Shown here piece after piece: positions 22,595-32,007 of a stretch of DNA of 48,413 bases. The notes beneath the pieces were generated by a model. The model was not told the origin of the DNA. It did no database searches and was given only the letters and a program-made list of their open reading frames with translations. Location of the stretch: NCBI GenBank assembly GCA_020723855.1, contig DYIB01000012.1, positions 1 through 48,413 of the forward strand, in the 5' to 3' direction. Both the position numbers and the translations under genes were made by a program. How positions within the stretch are numbered: the stretch's first letter is position 1; every line of letters begins with the position of its first letter. Source of the DNA: Uliginosibacterium gangwonense. GTDB taxonomy: Bacteria > Pseudomonadota > Gammaproteobacteria > Burkholderiales > Rhodocyclaceae.

Positions 22595-23197
22595 ATGGAC
22601 TTCAAGACCTTCGTTTTCTACTTCCTGTCGGCGATCCTGCTGTTCGCCGCCGTGCGCGTGATCACCGCCCGCAACCCGGTGCATGCGGTCCTCTACCTGG
22701 TGCTGTCGTTCTTCACCGCCGGCGGCCTGTGGCTGCTGCTGCATGCCGAATTCCTCGCCATCATGCTGGTGCTGGTCTACATCGGCGCGGTGATGGTGCT
22801 GTTCCTGTTCGTGGTGATGATGCTGGACATCAACCTGGAGCGGCTGCGCCAGGGCTTCTGGAGCAACCTGTGGGTGGGGCTGCCGGTAGCGGTGCTCATG
22901 GTGGCGGAAATGGCCCTGGTGCTGACCGGGCGTTACTTCGGCGCCGAAGCCCTGCCCACGCCGCCGCCCCAGCCGGCCGACTACAGCAACACCAAGGAGC
23001 TGGGCCGCATCATCTACACGGATTACGTCTATCCCTTCGAGCTGGCCTCGGTGATCCTGCTGGTCGCCATCATCGCCGCCGTGGCGCTCACGCTGCGCCG
23101 GCGCAAGGACACCAAGTATACCGATCCGTCCAAGCAAATCGCGGTGAAGCGCAACGAGCGGGTGCGCATGGTGTCGATGCCCGCCGAGAAGGAATAA
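22595..23197 (+). CDS. nuoJ: NADH-quinone oxidoreductase subunit J
   Basis: 200 residues from ATG 22595; the track start at 22304 is inside nuoI. Five membrane helices are seen, including the conserved helix 3 with the pi-bulge region [20 protein letters not shown]. NuoJ lies in the junction of the membrane arm. nuoK starts 25 nt after its stop. Confidence 0.97.
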   Translation: MDFKTFVFYFLSAILLFAAVRVITARNPVHAVLYLVLSFFTAGGLWLLLHAEFLAIMLVLVYIGAVMVLFLFVVMMLDINLERLRQGFWSNLWVGLPVAVLMVAEMALVLTGRYFGAEALPTPPPQPADYSNTKELGRIIYTDYVYPFELASVILLVAIIAAVALTLRRRKDTKYTDPSKQIAVKRNERVRMVSMPAEKE

Positions 23198-23222
23198 CGG
23201 ACCGGCTGCCAGGGAGGAAAAC

Positions 23223-23528
23223 ATGTTGTCCCTATCCCATTATCTCGTTCTCGGCGCGATCCTGTTTTCGATCGCCGTGATCGGGATTTTCCTCAACCGC
23301 AAGAACCTGATCGTCCTGCTCATGGCGATCGAGCTGATGCTTTTGTCGGTGAACATGAATTTCGTCGCCTTCTCCCACTACCTGGGGGATCTGGGCGGCC
23401 AGGTGTTCGTCTTTTTCATCCTGACCGTTGCCGCCGCCGAATCGGCGATCGGGCTGGCCATCCTGGTCGTGCTGTTCCGCAACCTGCGCACGATCCACGT
23501 GGACGACCTCGACAGCTTGCAGGGCTAA
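23223..23528 (+). CDS. nuoK: NADH-quinone oxidoreductase subunit K
   Basis: 101 residues, three membrane helices, preceded by a strong AGGGAGGAAAAC ribosome-binding site. NuoK (MrpC-like) contributes membrane glutamates to proton transfer: [14 protein letters not shown] and [13 protein letters not shown]. nuoL begins 2 nt after its stop. Confidence 0.98.
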   Translation: MLSLSHYLVLGAILFSIAVIGIFLNRKNLIVLLMAIELMLLSVNMNFVAFSHYLGDLGGQVFVFFILTVAAAESAIGLAILVVLFRNLRTIHVDDLDSLQG

Positions 23529-23530
23529 CC

Positions 23531-25522
23531 ATGACCGAGATGCAGAAACTCTACCTGCTGGTTCCCCTTGCGCCCCTGGCCGGCGCCATCATCGCCGGCC
23601 TGTTCGGCAAAGCCATCGGCCGCGCCGGCGCCCACTGGGTGACGATCCTGGGTGTCGCGGTGTCCTTCGTCGCTTCCATCTTCGTGTACCAGGACGTGGC
23701 CGCCGGCAACGTCTTCAACGGCACCGTCTATACGTGGGCCACCAGCGGCGACCTGAAGTTCGAGGTCGGCTTCCTGATCGACAGCCTGACCACCACCATG
23801 ATGCTGGTGGTGACCTTCGTGTCGCTCATGGTGCACATCTACACCATCGGCTACATGCACGACGATCCCGGCTACCAGCGCTTCTTCAGCTACATCTCGC
23901 TGTTCACCTTCTCGATGCTGATGCTGGTGATGTCCAACAACTTCCTGCAGCTGTTCTTCGGCTGGGAGGCTGTGGGCCTGGTGTCCTACCTGCTGATCGG
24001 TTTCTGGTACACCCGTCCGAGCGCCATCTTCGCCAACCTCAAGGCCTTCCTGGTGAACCGGGTGGGCGACTTCGGCTTCCTGCTGGGCATCGGCCTGATC
24101 GCCGCCTACACCGGCAGCCTCAACTACGCCGATGTGTTCGCGCAAGGGCAGAAGCTGGCCTCGACCCATGTCGAGCTGTTCCAGGGCGAGCCCTGGACGC
24201 TGGTCACCGTGATCTGCATTTGCCTGTTCATCGGCGCCATGGGCAAGTCGGCCCAGGTGCCGCTGCACGTGTGGCTGCCCGACTCGATGGAAGGCCCGAC
24301 CCCGATCTCCGCCCTGATCCACGCCGCCACCATGGTGACCGCCGGCATCTTCATGGTATCGCGCATGTCGCCGCTGTTCGAGCTGTCCGACGTGGCCCTG
24401 TCCTTCGTCATGGTGATCGGCGCCATCACCGCGCTGTTCATGGGTTTCCTGGGCATCATCCAGAACGACATCAAGCGCGTGGTGGCCTACTCGACCCTGT
24501 CCCAGCTCGGCTACATGACCGTGGCCCTGGGCGCCTCGGCCTACTCGGTGGCGATCTTCCATCTGATGACCCATGCCTTCTTCAAGGCGCTGCTGTTCCT
24601 GGCGGCCGGCTCGGTGATCATCGGCATGCATCACGATCAGGACATCCGCAACATGGGCGGGCTGCGCAAGTACATGCCCATCACCTGGATCACCTCCCTG
24701 GTGGGGTCGCTGGCGCTGATCGGCACGCCGTTCCTGTCGGGCTTCTATTCCAAGGACAGCATCATCGAGGCGGTGGCCCTGTCCCATCTGCCCGGGGCCG
24801 GCTTCGCCCACTTCGCGGTGCTGGCCGGCGTGTTCGTTACCGCCTTCTACTCCTTCCGCATGTACTTCCTGGTGTTCCACGGCAAGGAGCGCTTCCATGT
24901 GCATGCCGGTCACGGCCACGATGCCCACGGCCACGGCCAGCATGGCACGCCCCATGAATCGCCCCGGGTGGTGACGGTGCCGCTGATCCTGCTGGCCATT
25001 CCCTCGGTGGTCATCGGCTATCTGACCGTCCAGCCCATGCTGTTCGGCGATTTCTTCGAGGGCGCCATCGTCGTCTCGGAGCAGCATCCGGTGATGGCCG
25101 AGCTGGCGCATCACTTCAAGGGCGCGCTTGCCATGGGTCTGCACGCCTTCGTCACGGCCCCCTTCTGGCTGGCCCTGGCGGGCGTGGCACTGGCGTGGTT
25201 CTTCTACCTGAAGCGTCCGGAACTGCCGCAGGCCATCCGCGCCAAGTTCGGACTGGTGTACGAGATCCTGGAGAACAAGTACTACTTCGACCGCATCAAC
25301 GAGGTGGTCTTCGCCGGCGGCGCGCGCCTGGTGGGCCGCGGCCTGTGGAAGGGCGGCGATCAGGGGCTGATCGACGGCATCGTGGTGAATGGCTCGGCCA
25401 AGGTGGTCTATTGGGTGGCGCAGATCACGCGCCTGTTCCAGTCGGGCTATATCTACCAGTACGCCTTCTCCATGATCATCGGCGTGTTCGTGCTGCTCAC
25501 CTTCTGGTTCAACCGGGGCTAG
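23531..25522 (+). CDS. nuoL: NADH-quinone oxidoreductase subunit L
   Basis: 663 residues, the largest antiporter-like subunit, with the long lateral helix expected at the C-terminal end. Proton-path residues lie in FFGWEAVGLVSYLLIGFW, GKSAQVPLHVWLPDSMEGPT and AYSTLSQLGYM. A His-rich loop (HVHAGHGHDAHGHGQHG) sits before helix 12; it could bind metal but is a common low-complexity feature here. Confidence 0.98.
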   Translation: MTEMQKLYLLVPLAPLAGAIIAGLFGKAIGRAGAHWVTILGVAVSFVASIFVYQDVAAGNVFNGTVYTWATSGDLKFEVGFLIDSLTTTMMLVVTFVSLMVHIYTIGYMHDDPGYQRFFSYISLFTFSMLMLVMSNNFLQLFFGWEAVGLVSYLLIGFWYTRPSAIFANLKAFLVNRVGDFGFLLGIGLIAAYTGSLNYADVFAQGQKLASTHVELFQGEPWTLVTVICICLFIGAMGKSAQVPLHVWLPDSMEGPTPISALIHAATMVTAGIFMVSRMSPLFELSDVALSFVMVIGAITALFMGFLGIIQNDIKRVVAYSTLSQLGYMTVALGASAYSVAIFHLMTHAFFKALLFLAAGSVIIGMHHDQDIRNMGGLRKYMPITWITSLVGSLALIGTPFLSGFYSKDSIIEAVALSHLPGAGFAHFAVLAGVFVTAFYSFRMYFLVFHGKERFHVHAGHGHDAHGHGQHGTPHESPRVVTVPLILLAIPSVVIGYLTVQPMLFGDFFEGAIVVSEQHPVMAELAHHFKGALAMGLHAFVTAPFWLALAGVALAWFFYLKRPELPQAIRAKFGLVYEILENKYYFDRINEVVFAGGARLVGRGLWKGGDQGLIDGIVVNGSAKVVYWVAQITRLFQSGYIYQYAFSMIIGVFVLLTFWFNRG

Positions 25523-25584
25523 CGGTCCGCAGGTTTGGCGAGTTTAACGGCGCCCGCCGGGCGCACAAGAACGGATAAGTTGAC

Positions 25585-27069
25585 ATGACGGGTCTTCCTT
25601 TGCTCAGTCTGGCGATCTGGGTGCCGGTCTTCGGCGGTCTGGCGGTGCTCGCCACCGGATCGGACCGCAACGCATCCCTGGCGCGCGGCTTGGCCTTAAT
25701 TGCGGCCATCGCCGGTTTCCTGGTGACGATTCCGCTCTACACGGCTTTCGACGTGAAGAGCGCGGCCATGCAATTCACCGAAACCCTGCCCTGGATTCCC
25801 GGCTTCAACATCAAGTACCAGCTCGGCGTGGATGGCATCTCGGTGCTGTTCATCCTGCTCAACAGCTTCATCACCGTCCTGGTGGTGCTGGCCGGCTGGC
25901 GCGTGATCGAAGAGAAGGTGGCCCAGTACATGGCCGCCTTCCTCATCATGTCGGGTCTCATGAACGGCATCTTCTGCGCCCTGGACGCGGTGCTGTTCTA
26001 CGTGTTCTTCGAGGCCTCGCTGATCCCCATGTACATCATCATCGGCGTGTGGGGCGGCCCCAACCGGGTGTATGCGGCGTTCAAGTTCTTCCTCTACACA
26101 CTGCTCGGCTCGCTGCTGATGCTGGTCGCCCTGATCTACCTGTTCTTCGAGTCGGGCCTGTCCTTCAGCATCCTCGAGTGGCACCAGGTGAAGCTGCCCA
26201 TGAAGGCGCAGATACTGATCTTCCTCGCCTTCCTCCTCGCCTTCGCCGTGAAAGTGCCCATGTGGCCGGTACACACCTGGCTGCCGGACGCCCACGTGGA
26301 AGCACCCACCGGCGGCTCGGTGGTGCTGGCGGCCATCATGCTGAAGCTGGGCGCCTACGGCTTCCTGCGCTTTTCGCTGCCCATCGCGCCGGACGCCTCG
26401 CGCGAGCTGGCCTGGCTGATGATCGCCCTGTCGCTCATCGCCGTGGTGTACATCGGCTTCGTCGCCCTGGTGCAGGCGGACATGAAGAAGCTCATCGCCT
26501 ACTCGTCCATCTCCCACATGGGCTTCGTCACCCTGGGTTTCTTCATCTTCAACCAGCTCGGCGTGGAAGGCGCGCTGGTGCAGATGATCTCCCACGGCTT
26601 CGTGTCGGGCGCCCTGTTCCTGTGCGTGGGGGTGCTGTACGACCGCATGCACAGCCGCCAGATCGCCGACTACGGCGGGGTGGTGAACACCATGCCCAAG
26701 TTCGCGGCCCTGTTCATGCTGTTCGCCATGGCCAACTCGGGCCTGCCGGCGACCAGCGGCTTCGTCGGCGAATTCATGGTGGCCCTGGGCGCCATCAAGT
26801 ACAACTTCTGGGTGGGCTTCGCCGCCGCCACGACGCTGATCCTGGGCGCCGCCTATACCCTGTGGATGTACAAGCGCGTGGTGTTCGGCGCCGTGGCCAA
26901 CCACCATGTGGCCGAGCTCAAGGACATCGACGGCCGCGAGTTCCTCGTCCTCGGGCTGCTGGCGGCATGCGTGCTGGCGATGGGAATCTATCCCTTCCCC
27001 TTCGTCGAAGTGATGCATGCTTCGGTGGACAATCTGCTCAAGCATGTGGCGCTGAGCAAGGTGCTGTGA
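25585..27069 (+). CDS. nuoM: NADH-quinone oxidoreductase subunit M
   Basis: 494 residues, antiporter-like proton pump. Motifs include [40 protein letters not shown] and [16 protein letters not shown] 62-nt gap separates it from nuoL and contains a small GCGCCC-GCC-GGGCGC hairpin (25550-25564), which could be a processing point within the operon. Confidence 0.98.
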   Translation: MTGLPLLSLAIWVPVFGGLAVLATGSDRNASLARGLALIAAIAGFLVTIPLYTAFDVKSAAMQFTETLPWIPGFNIKYQLGVDGISVLFILLNSFITVLVVLAGWRVIEEKVAQYMAAFLIMSGLMNGIFCALDAVLFYVFFEASLIPMYIIIGVWGGPNRVYAAFKFFLYTLLGSLLMLVALIYLFFESGLSFSILEWHQVKLPMKAQILIFLAFLLAFAVKVPMWPVHTWLPDAHVEAPTGGSVVLAAIMLKLGAYGFLRFSLPIAPDASRELAWLMIALSLIAVVYIGFVALVQADMKKLIAYSSISHMGFVTLGFFIFNQLGVEGALVQMISHGFVSGALFLCVGVLYDRMHSRQIADYGGVVNTMPKFAALFMLFAMANSGLPATSGFVGEFMVALGAIKYNFWVGFAAATTLILGAAYTLWMYKRVVFGAVANHHVAELKDIDGREFLVLGLLAACVLAMGIYPFPFVEVMHASVDNLLKHVALSKVL

Positions 27070-27097
27070 CAACGCAGGCAACTGGACCGGTTCCAAA

Positions 27098-28567
27098 ATG
27101 AATTTCACGATACCCGATCTCTATCCCGCTTCGGCGGAGATCTTCGTCCTCATCATGGCCTGCGTGGTGCTGCTGGTGGATCTCGTCGCCGGCAAGTCCC
27201 GGCGCTGGATGGCCTACTTCCTGACCCAGTTGACGCTGATCGGCGCCTTCGCCATCACCCTGTTCACCATGGACGGCCGCACCGTCCTCACCTTCGCCAA
27301 CGGCTTCATCGACGACACCTTTTCTGACATCCTGAAGCTGGTGCTGTACTTCTCGGTGGCGGTGGTGCTGATCTACGGCCGCAGCTACATGGCCGAGCGC
27401 CGGCTGGAGAACGGCGAGTTCTACCTGCTGGTGCTGTTCGCCACCCTGGGCATGATGGTGCTCATCTCCGCCAGCCACTTCCTCACCCTGTACCTGGGGC
27501 TGGAGCTGATGTCCCTGTCCCTCTATGCCATGGTGGCCATAAACCGGGATTCGGCGGTGTGCACCGAAGCGGCCATGAAGTACTTCGTGCTGGGGGCGCT
27601 GGCCTCGGGCCTGCTGCTGTACGGCATATCCATGATCTACGGCGCCACCGGCACCCTGGAGCTGCCCGGCGTGCGCCAGGCGCTGTATTTCAATTCGGCC
27701 AACAGCAAGGTGCTGGTGTTCGGCCTGGTGTTCGTGGTGGCGGGGCTGGCGTTCAAGCTGGGCGTGGTGCCTTTCCACATGTGGATTCCCGATGTGTACC
27801 AGGGCGCGCCCACGGCGGTGACGCTGTTCATCGGCTCGGCACCCAAGCTGGCGGCCTTCGCCATGGCCATCCGCCTGCTGGTGATGGGCCTGTTCGAGCT
27901 GGCCGAGCAGTGGCAGACCATGCTCATGCTGCTGGCCGTGCTGTCCATCGCCCTGGGCAACCTGGCCGCCATCGCCCAGAGCAACCTCAAGCGCATGCTG
28001 GCCTATTCGGCCATTTCCCACATGGGCTTCATGCTGCTGGGCGTCCTGTCGGGCGTGGTGGCGGGCGACCCGCGCTACGCCGTGCCGGCCTACAGCTCGG
28101 CGATGTTCTATGCCGTGTCCTACGTGCTCATGAGTCTGGGCGCCTTCGGCATGATCCTGCTGCTGTCGCGCGCCGGCTTCGAGGCGGAGAACCTGGAGGA
28201 CTTCAAGGGCCTCAACAAGCGCAGCCCCTGGTTCGCCTTCGTCATGATGATCCTGATGTTCTCCATGGCGGGCATCCCTTTCTTCGTCGGTTTCTTCGCC
28301 AAGTTCGCGGTGCTCCAGGCGGTGGTGGCGGCGGGCCATATCTGGCTGGCGGTGTTCGCCGTGGTGTTGTCCCTGGTGGGCGCCTTCTACTACCTGCGGG
28401 TGGTGAAGCTGATGTACTTCGACCCGCCGGCCGACACCACGCCCATCCGCGCGCCCTTCGACATGCGCCTGCTGCTGTCCGCGAACGGCCTGGCGGTGGC
28501 GCTGCTGGGCGCCATGCCCCAGGCGATACTCGACTACTGCGCCTACGCCTTCATAGGCGGCCGCTGA
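27098..28567 (+). CDS. nuoN: NADH-quinone oxidoreductase subunit N
   Basis: 489 residues, third antiporter-like subunit. Motifs: [37 protein letters not shown] and [15 protein letters not shown]. It closes the nuo operon; a short hairpin overlaps its stop. The small DUF2818-type gene that often follows nuoN in betaproteobacteria is absent here. Confidence 0.98.
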   Translation: MNFTIPDLYPASAEIFVLIMACVVLLVDLVAGKSRRWMAYFLTQLTLIGAFAITLFTMDGRTVLTFANGFIDDTFSDILKLVLYFSVAVVLIYGRSYMAERRLENGEFYLLVLFATLGMMVLISASHFLTLYLGLELMSLSLYAMVAINRDSAVCTEAAMKYFVLGALASGLLLYGISMIYGATGTLELPGVRQALYFNSANSKVLVFGLVFVVAGLAFKLGVVPFHMWIPDVYQGAPTAVTLFIGSAPKLAAFAMAIRLLVMGLFELAEQWQTMLMLLAVLSIALGNLAAIAQSNLKRMLAYSAISHMGFMLLGVLSGVVAGDPRYAVPAYSSAMFYAVSYVLMSLGAFGMILLLSRAGFEAENLEDFKGLNKRSPWFAFVMMILMFSMAGIPFFVGFFAKFAVLQAVVAAGHIWLAVFAVVLSLVGAFYYLRVVKLMYFDPPADTTPIRAPFDMRLLLSANGLAVALLGAMPQAILDYCAYAFIGGR

Positions 28568-28577
28568 AAAGGCCGCC
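28556..28577 (+). terminator. Hairpin overlapping the nuoN stop
   Basis: GGCGGCC and GGCCGCC pair perfectly (7 bp) around the loop GCTGAAAA that contains the TGA. No T run follows, so read-through into the NUDIX gene is likely. Confidence 0.35.
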
Positions 28578-28620
28578 GGGCGCCGCGGGGCCGATGTCCC
28601 GTCCTTTCGCGAGGCCGTGA

Positions 28621-29190
28621 ATGACCGACCGGCATCTGAAAGAAACCAGGATCGACGGCTATACCGCTTTCTCGGGCAAGCTCCTGGAAGTGCGCGTGGA
28701 CCGGGTGGACCTGCCCGACGGCCAGGAGACCCGGCGCGAATACGTGGCCCATCCGGGCGCGGTGATGGTGATCGCCCAGATGGACAACGGCAAGCTCATT
28801 TTCGAGCGCCAGTTCCGCTATCCCCTCGATCGCGTGTTCCTGGAATTGCCGGCGGGCAAGATCGACCGCGGCGAAGACATTCTCGACTGCGCCCGGCGCG
28901 AGCTGCGGGAGGAGACCGGTTACCAGGCCCGGGTGTGGGCCTACGTCGGGGTGATCCATCCCTGCATCGGCTACTCCAACGAGCGCATCGAAATCTTTCT
29001 CGCCCGGGGGCTGGAGCATGTGGGCCATGCCCTGGACGACGGCGAATTCCTGGAGGTGGTGGAGTTGTCCCTCGACCAGGCCCTGGACGCGGTGCGGGCC
29101 GGAAGCATCACCGACGGCAAGACCCTAGCCGGCCTTCTATGGGCAGAAAAAATTTTTAGGGGCGGCTGGGTGCTCCCGGACATAAAATGA
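28621..29190 (+). CDS. NUDIX hydrolase, ADP-ribose pyrophosphatase type
   Basis: 189 residues. The Nudix box is complete: GKIDRGEDILDCARRELREETGY, matching G-x5-E-x7-REUxEExGU. The surrounding sequence (AVMVIAQMDNGKLIFERQFR, ELPAGKIDRGE and GYSNERIEIFLA) resembles the ADP-ribose pyrophosphatase branch, which splits ADP-ribose to AMP and ribose-5-phosphate. Position directly after nuoN is common in betaproteobacteria and suggests a house-cleaning role for NAD breakdown products. Substrate is inferred, not proven. Confidence 0.88.
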   Translation: MTDRHLKETRIDGYTAFSGKLLEVRVDRVDLPDGQETRREYVAHPGAVMVIAQMDNGKLIFERQFRYPLDRVFLELPAGKIDRGEDILDCARRELREETGYQARVWAYVGVIHPCIGYSNERIEIFLARGLEHVGHALDDGEFLEVVELSLDQALDAVRAGSITDGKTLAGLLWAEKIFRGGWVLPDIK

Positions 29191-29272
29191 TTTTCACCCC
29201 CGACAGAGCTTGAAGCACCACACCAGGATTCCCACATAGAGCGGGAACACCCGCCCGGGCAGGAGACGATCC

Positions 29273-30496
29273 ATGAACACCATGGGGCCGGCGCCCGCTC
29301 CGGTCCGCAGCGAGGAGGGGGACGTGCAGGACGCCGAGGAGCAGGGCGGCTACAAGCTGCAGGCCCTGCGCATCCTGTCCGAGGTGTCCGCCAAGCTCGC
29401 CTGCGAGCACAACCTGGAAGCCCTGCTGGAGCGCTTCCTCGACACCCTCATGCGCCTGTCCGGCGCCGCCGCCGGCGCCGTGCGCGTGCTCACCACCGAT
29501 GGCCGCCGCCTGCGCCTGCTCGGCGCCCTCGGGCTGCCCGACGATGTGTTGCTGGCCGAGCAGGAAACCGATCTCGACTGCGGCATCTGCGGCGTGGCGC
29601 TGCGCGAGGACGACGTGCGGCGCGCCTTCGAGCTGAAGACCTGCGCCGAACGCACCGGCCTGCCTTTCTTCCATAACTGTTCCGGCATGGTGGTGGTGCC
29701 CCTCAAATACCGCGGCAAGGTGCTGGGTGTCTACAACCTGTTCCTGCGCGAGCGGAGCGAGGTGCCCGAGGACCTGGCGCTGCTGTTCACCTCCATCAGC
29801 GAGCACTTGGGCATGGCCCTGGAGAATGCGCGCCTGATGCGCGAGAACCTGCGCATGACGCTCATCGACGAGCGCCAGATGATCGCCAACGAGGTGCACG
29901 ATTCCCTCGCCCAGACCATGGCCTACATGAAGATGCGCCTGTCCGCCATGCAGGAGGCCCTGCAGCAGGATGACAAGGCGCGCGCCCTCGCTTACGTGGC
30001 GGACGCCCAGCAGGCCCTGGACACCGCCTACGGCGACCTGCGCGAGCTGCTCGGCCAGTTCCGCCACCGCATGGACCCGCTCGGCCTGTTCCACGCCATC
30101 GATGCCCTGGCGCTGCAGTTGCGCGAGCGCACCGGCATCGAGCTGGAGCGGCGCAACGACATCCACGAGCTGGGCCTGTCGGTGGACCAGGAGGTGCAGG
30201 TGTTCCACATCCTGCAGGAGGCCCTGGCCAACGTGGCACGCCACTCGGGCGCGACGCGCGCGCGCCTGACCATGGAGACGGGCGCCGACGGCCACCGTTT
30301 CACCGTCGAGGACGACGGCAAGGGCTTCGTGGCGGCGGGGCACGCCATGCCGCGCCACCACTTCGGCCTGAGCATCATGCGCGAGCGGGCCGAGCGCGTG
30401 GGCGGGTGCATCGAGCTGGCCCGCTCGCCCCTGGGCGGCGCCCTGGTGCGCCTGGTCGTCCCCGTCCCGCCGAAGCCTGCTGCGAGGCGGCCGTGA
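29273..30496 (+). CDS. Soluble GAF-domain histidine kinase, NarX-like
   Basis: 407 residues with no signal peptide or membrane helix, so it should sense inside the cell. An N-terminal linker is followed by a GAF domain (about residues 40-190), the HisKA_3 dimerisation helix with the phospho-accepting His near residue 209 (ANEVHDSLAQT), and an HATPase domain (QEALANVARHSGA, VEDDGKGF, HFGLSIMRERAE). The GAF domain has four cysteines in DCGIC, KTCAE and HNCSG (C103, C106, C124, C136), suggesting a metal, iron-sulfur or thiol sensor. The stop overlaps the response-regulator start (GTGA), so the two form a pair. The signal is unknown. Confidence 0.88.
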   Translation: MNTMGPAPAPVRSEEGDVQDAEEQGGYKLQALRILSEVSAKLACEHNLEALLERFLDTLMRLSGAAAGAVRVLTTDGRRLRLLGALGLPDDVLLAEQETDLDCGICGVALREDDVRRAFELKTCAERTGLPFFHNCSGMVVVPLKYRGKVLGVYNLFLRERSEVPEDLALLFTSISEHLGMALENARLMRENLRMTLIDERQMIANEVHDSLAQTMAYMKMRLSAMQEALQQDDKARALAYVADAQQALDTAYGDLRELLGQFRHRMDPLGLFHAIDALALQLRERTGIELERRNDIHELGLSVDQEVQVFHILQEALANVARHSGATRARLTMETGADGHRFTVEDDGKGFVAAGHAMPRHHFGLSIMRERAERVGGCIELARSPLGGALVRLVVPVPPKPAARRP

Positions 30497-31155
30497 ATCC
30501 ACCCATCCGCATACTTCTTGCCGACGACCACACCCTGTTCCGCAAGGGCCTGGCGGAGCTGCTGGAAGGCCGCGCCGGCATCCGGGTGGCGGCCATCGCC
30601 GGCAACGCCGACGAGACCTTGCGGCTGGCCCTGGAGCACAATCCCGATGTCGCGCTCATCGACCTCAACATGCCGCCCCAGGGCGGACTCGAAGCCCTGC
30701 GCAGGCTGCGCGCCGAAGGCTGGAACGGCGCCGCGCTGATCCTCACCGTCAGCGACAGCGAAGACGACCTCGCCGGGGCGTTACGCAGCGGCGCCCGCGG
30801 CTACCTGCTCAAGGACATGGAGCCCGACGAAGTGGCCGACGCCGTACACCGCGCCGTGCGCGGCGAAGTGGTGGTGGCGCCGGCCATGACGCTCAAGCTC
30901 ATGCACCTGCTCCAGCCCGGGCGCGGCGAAGGAGCCAAGGCGAGCCCCCTGGCGCAGCTCACGGCGCGCGAGCGGGAGATCCTCGGCCATCTGTCCCAGG
31001 GCCTGTCCAACAAGGCCATCGCGCGCCAGCTCAACATCAGCCACGACACGGTGAAGCTGCACGTGCGCCACATCCTATCCAAGCTGAACCTCACCTCGCG
31101 GGTGGAGGCGGCGGTGTTCGCCGTGGCCCACAAGGAGGAGGGGGGCGGCAAGTAG
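30493..31155 (+). CDS. NarL/FixJ-family response regulator
   Basis: 220 residues from GTG 30493, overlapping the kinase stop by 4 nt; the track start at 30406 is rejected. The receiver domain has the acidic pair LLADDHTLFRKGL, the phospho-accepting Asp near residue 57 (LIDLNMPPQGG) and the switch Lys in GYLLKDMEP. A LuxR-type helix-turn-helix follows (LTAREREILGHLSQGLSNKA, then HDTVKLHVRHILSKLNL). It probably controls genes in response to the upstream kinase. Its stop is 3 nt from the convergent cobA stop at the end of the dsr operon, making dsr and nuo possible but unproven targets. Confidence 0.93.
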   Translation: MNPPIRILLADDHTLFRKGLAELLEGRAGIRVAAIAGNADETLRLALEHNPDVALIDLNMPPQGGLEALRRLRAEGWNGAALILTVSDSEDDLAGALRSGARGYLLKDMEPDEVADAVHRAVRGEVVVAPAMTLKLMHLLQPGRGEGAKASPLAQLTAREREILGHLSQGLSNKAIARQLNISHDTVKLHVRHILSKLNLTSRVEAAVFAVAHKEEGGGK

Positions 31156-31158
31156 CGG

Positions 31159-32007
31159 CTACAGCACCGCGCTTTCCAGCGGGGCCGCGGCCCCGTAAGG
31201 CGGCGCGAAGGCATCGCAGAAGCCCGCAAGCTTGCGCCGCAGGCGCACCACCTCCCCCACGATGATCAGTGTCGGCGGGGCCAGCCTGGCATCGGCCGCC
31301 CGCTGCGGCAGGGTTCCCAGGGTTGCCGTCACCACCCGTTGGCGCGGTGTCGTGCCCTGCTGCACGATGGCCGCCGGCGTGGCTTCCGGCAGGCCATGGG
31401 CGGCCAGTTGACGGCACAGCTCGGGCAGGTGGTGCAGGCCCATGTAGATGACGATGGTCTGACCCGGGCGGGCGAGCGCCGGCCAGTCGAGATCGGCACT
31501 GCCGTCCTTGTGGTGGCCGGTGACCAGCACGCAGCTGTGGGCCCAGTCCCGGTGGGTGAGGGGGATGCCGGTGTAGGCCGCCACGCCCGCGGCGGCGGTG
31601 ATGCCGGGCACCACGGCGAAGGGCACGCCGGCCGCTGCCAGAGCTTCCGCTTCCTCGCCGCCGCGGCCGAAGATGTAGGGATCGCCGCCCTTCAGCCGCA
31701 CCACCTGCGTCCCCTGGCGCCCCAGCCGCACCAGCAGCCGGTTGATTTCTTCCTGGCCCAGGGCGTGGTGGCCGCGGCGCTTGCCGGCATAGATGCGCTG
31801 GGCTTCGGGCGGGGCCAGGGCGACGATCTCCGGCGCCACCAGCTGGTCGTAGACCACCACGTGCGCCTGCTGCAGCAGGCGGGCGGCGCGCAGGGTGAGC
31901 AGTTCCGGGTCGCCGGGACCGGCGCCCACCAGGGCGACAAATCCCCCGGCGCCTGCGGCGCCACCCCCTTTTTCAAAGGGGGTAGGGGGGCGTGATTGCA
32001 GCTTCAT
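31159..32007 (-). CDS. cobA: Uroporphyrinogen-III C-methyltransferase (SUMT)
   Basis: 282 residues from ATG 32007, overlapping dsrN by 4 nt (ATGA). The enzyme adds two SAM methyl groups to uroporphyrinogen III to give precorrin-2, the branch point to sirohaem. The motifs are [56 protein letters not shown] and [11 protein letters not shown]. It lacks the CysG dehydrogenase/chelatase half, so that step must be encoded elsewhere. Last in the dsr operon, it should feed sirohaem to DsrAB. Residues 7-23 ([17 protein letters not shown]) come from an inserted palindromic repeat. Confidence 0.94.
   Translation of the reverse strand: MKLQSRPPTPFEKGGGAAGAGGFVALVGAGPGDPELLTLRAARLLQQAHVVVYDQLVAPEIVALAPPEAQRIYAGKRRGHHALGQEEINRLLVRLGRQGTQVVRLKGGDPYIFGRGGEEAEALAAAGVPFAVVPGITAAAGVAAYTGIPLTHRDWAHSCVLVTGHHKDGSADLDWPALARPGQTIVIYMGLHHLPELCRQLAAHGLPEATPAAIVQQGTTPRQRVVTATLGTLPQRAADARLAPPTLIIVGEVVRLRRKLAGFCDAFAPPYGAAAPLESAVL
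31939..31991. repeat. CCCCCTTTTTCAAAGGGGG-family repeat inside cobA
   Basis: AAATCCCCC opens the element, GGCGCC-TGC-GGCGCC follows, then CCCCCTTT-TTC-AAAGGGGG (31964-31982), an 8-bp perfect stem. The same AAATCCCCC...CCCCTTTTTCAAAGGGGG pattern recurs at 39978-40010 between dsrC and dsrM. It lies in frame within the 5' end of cobA and encodes a low-complexity leader. Confidence 0.7.

Noticed and set aside
24901-24960. His-rich stretch of NuoL as a specific metal sensor
   Set aside because: His/Gly-rich loops at this place are common in NuoL of GC-rich proteobacteria; nothing here shows a special role.
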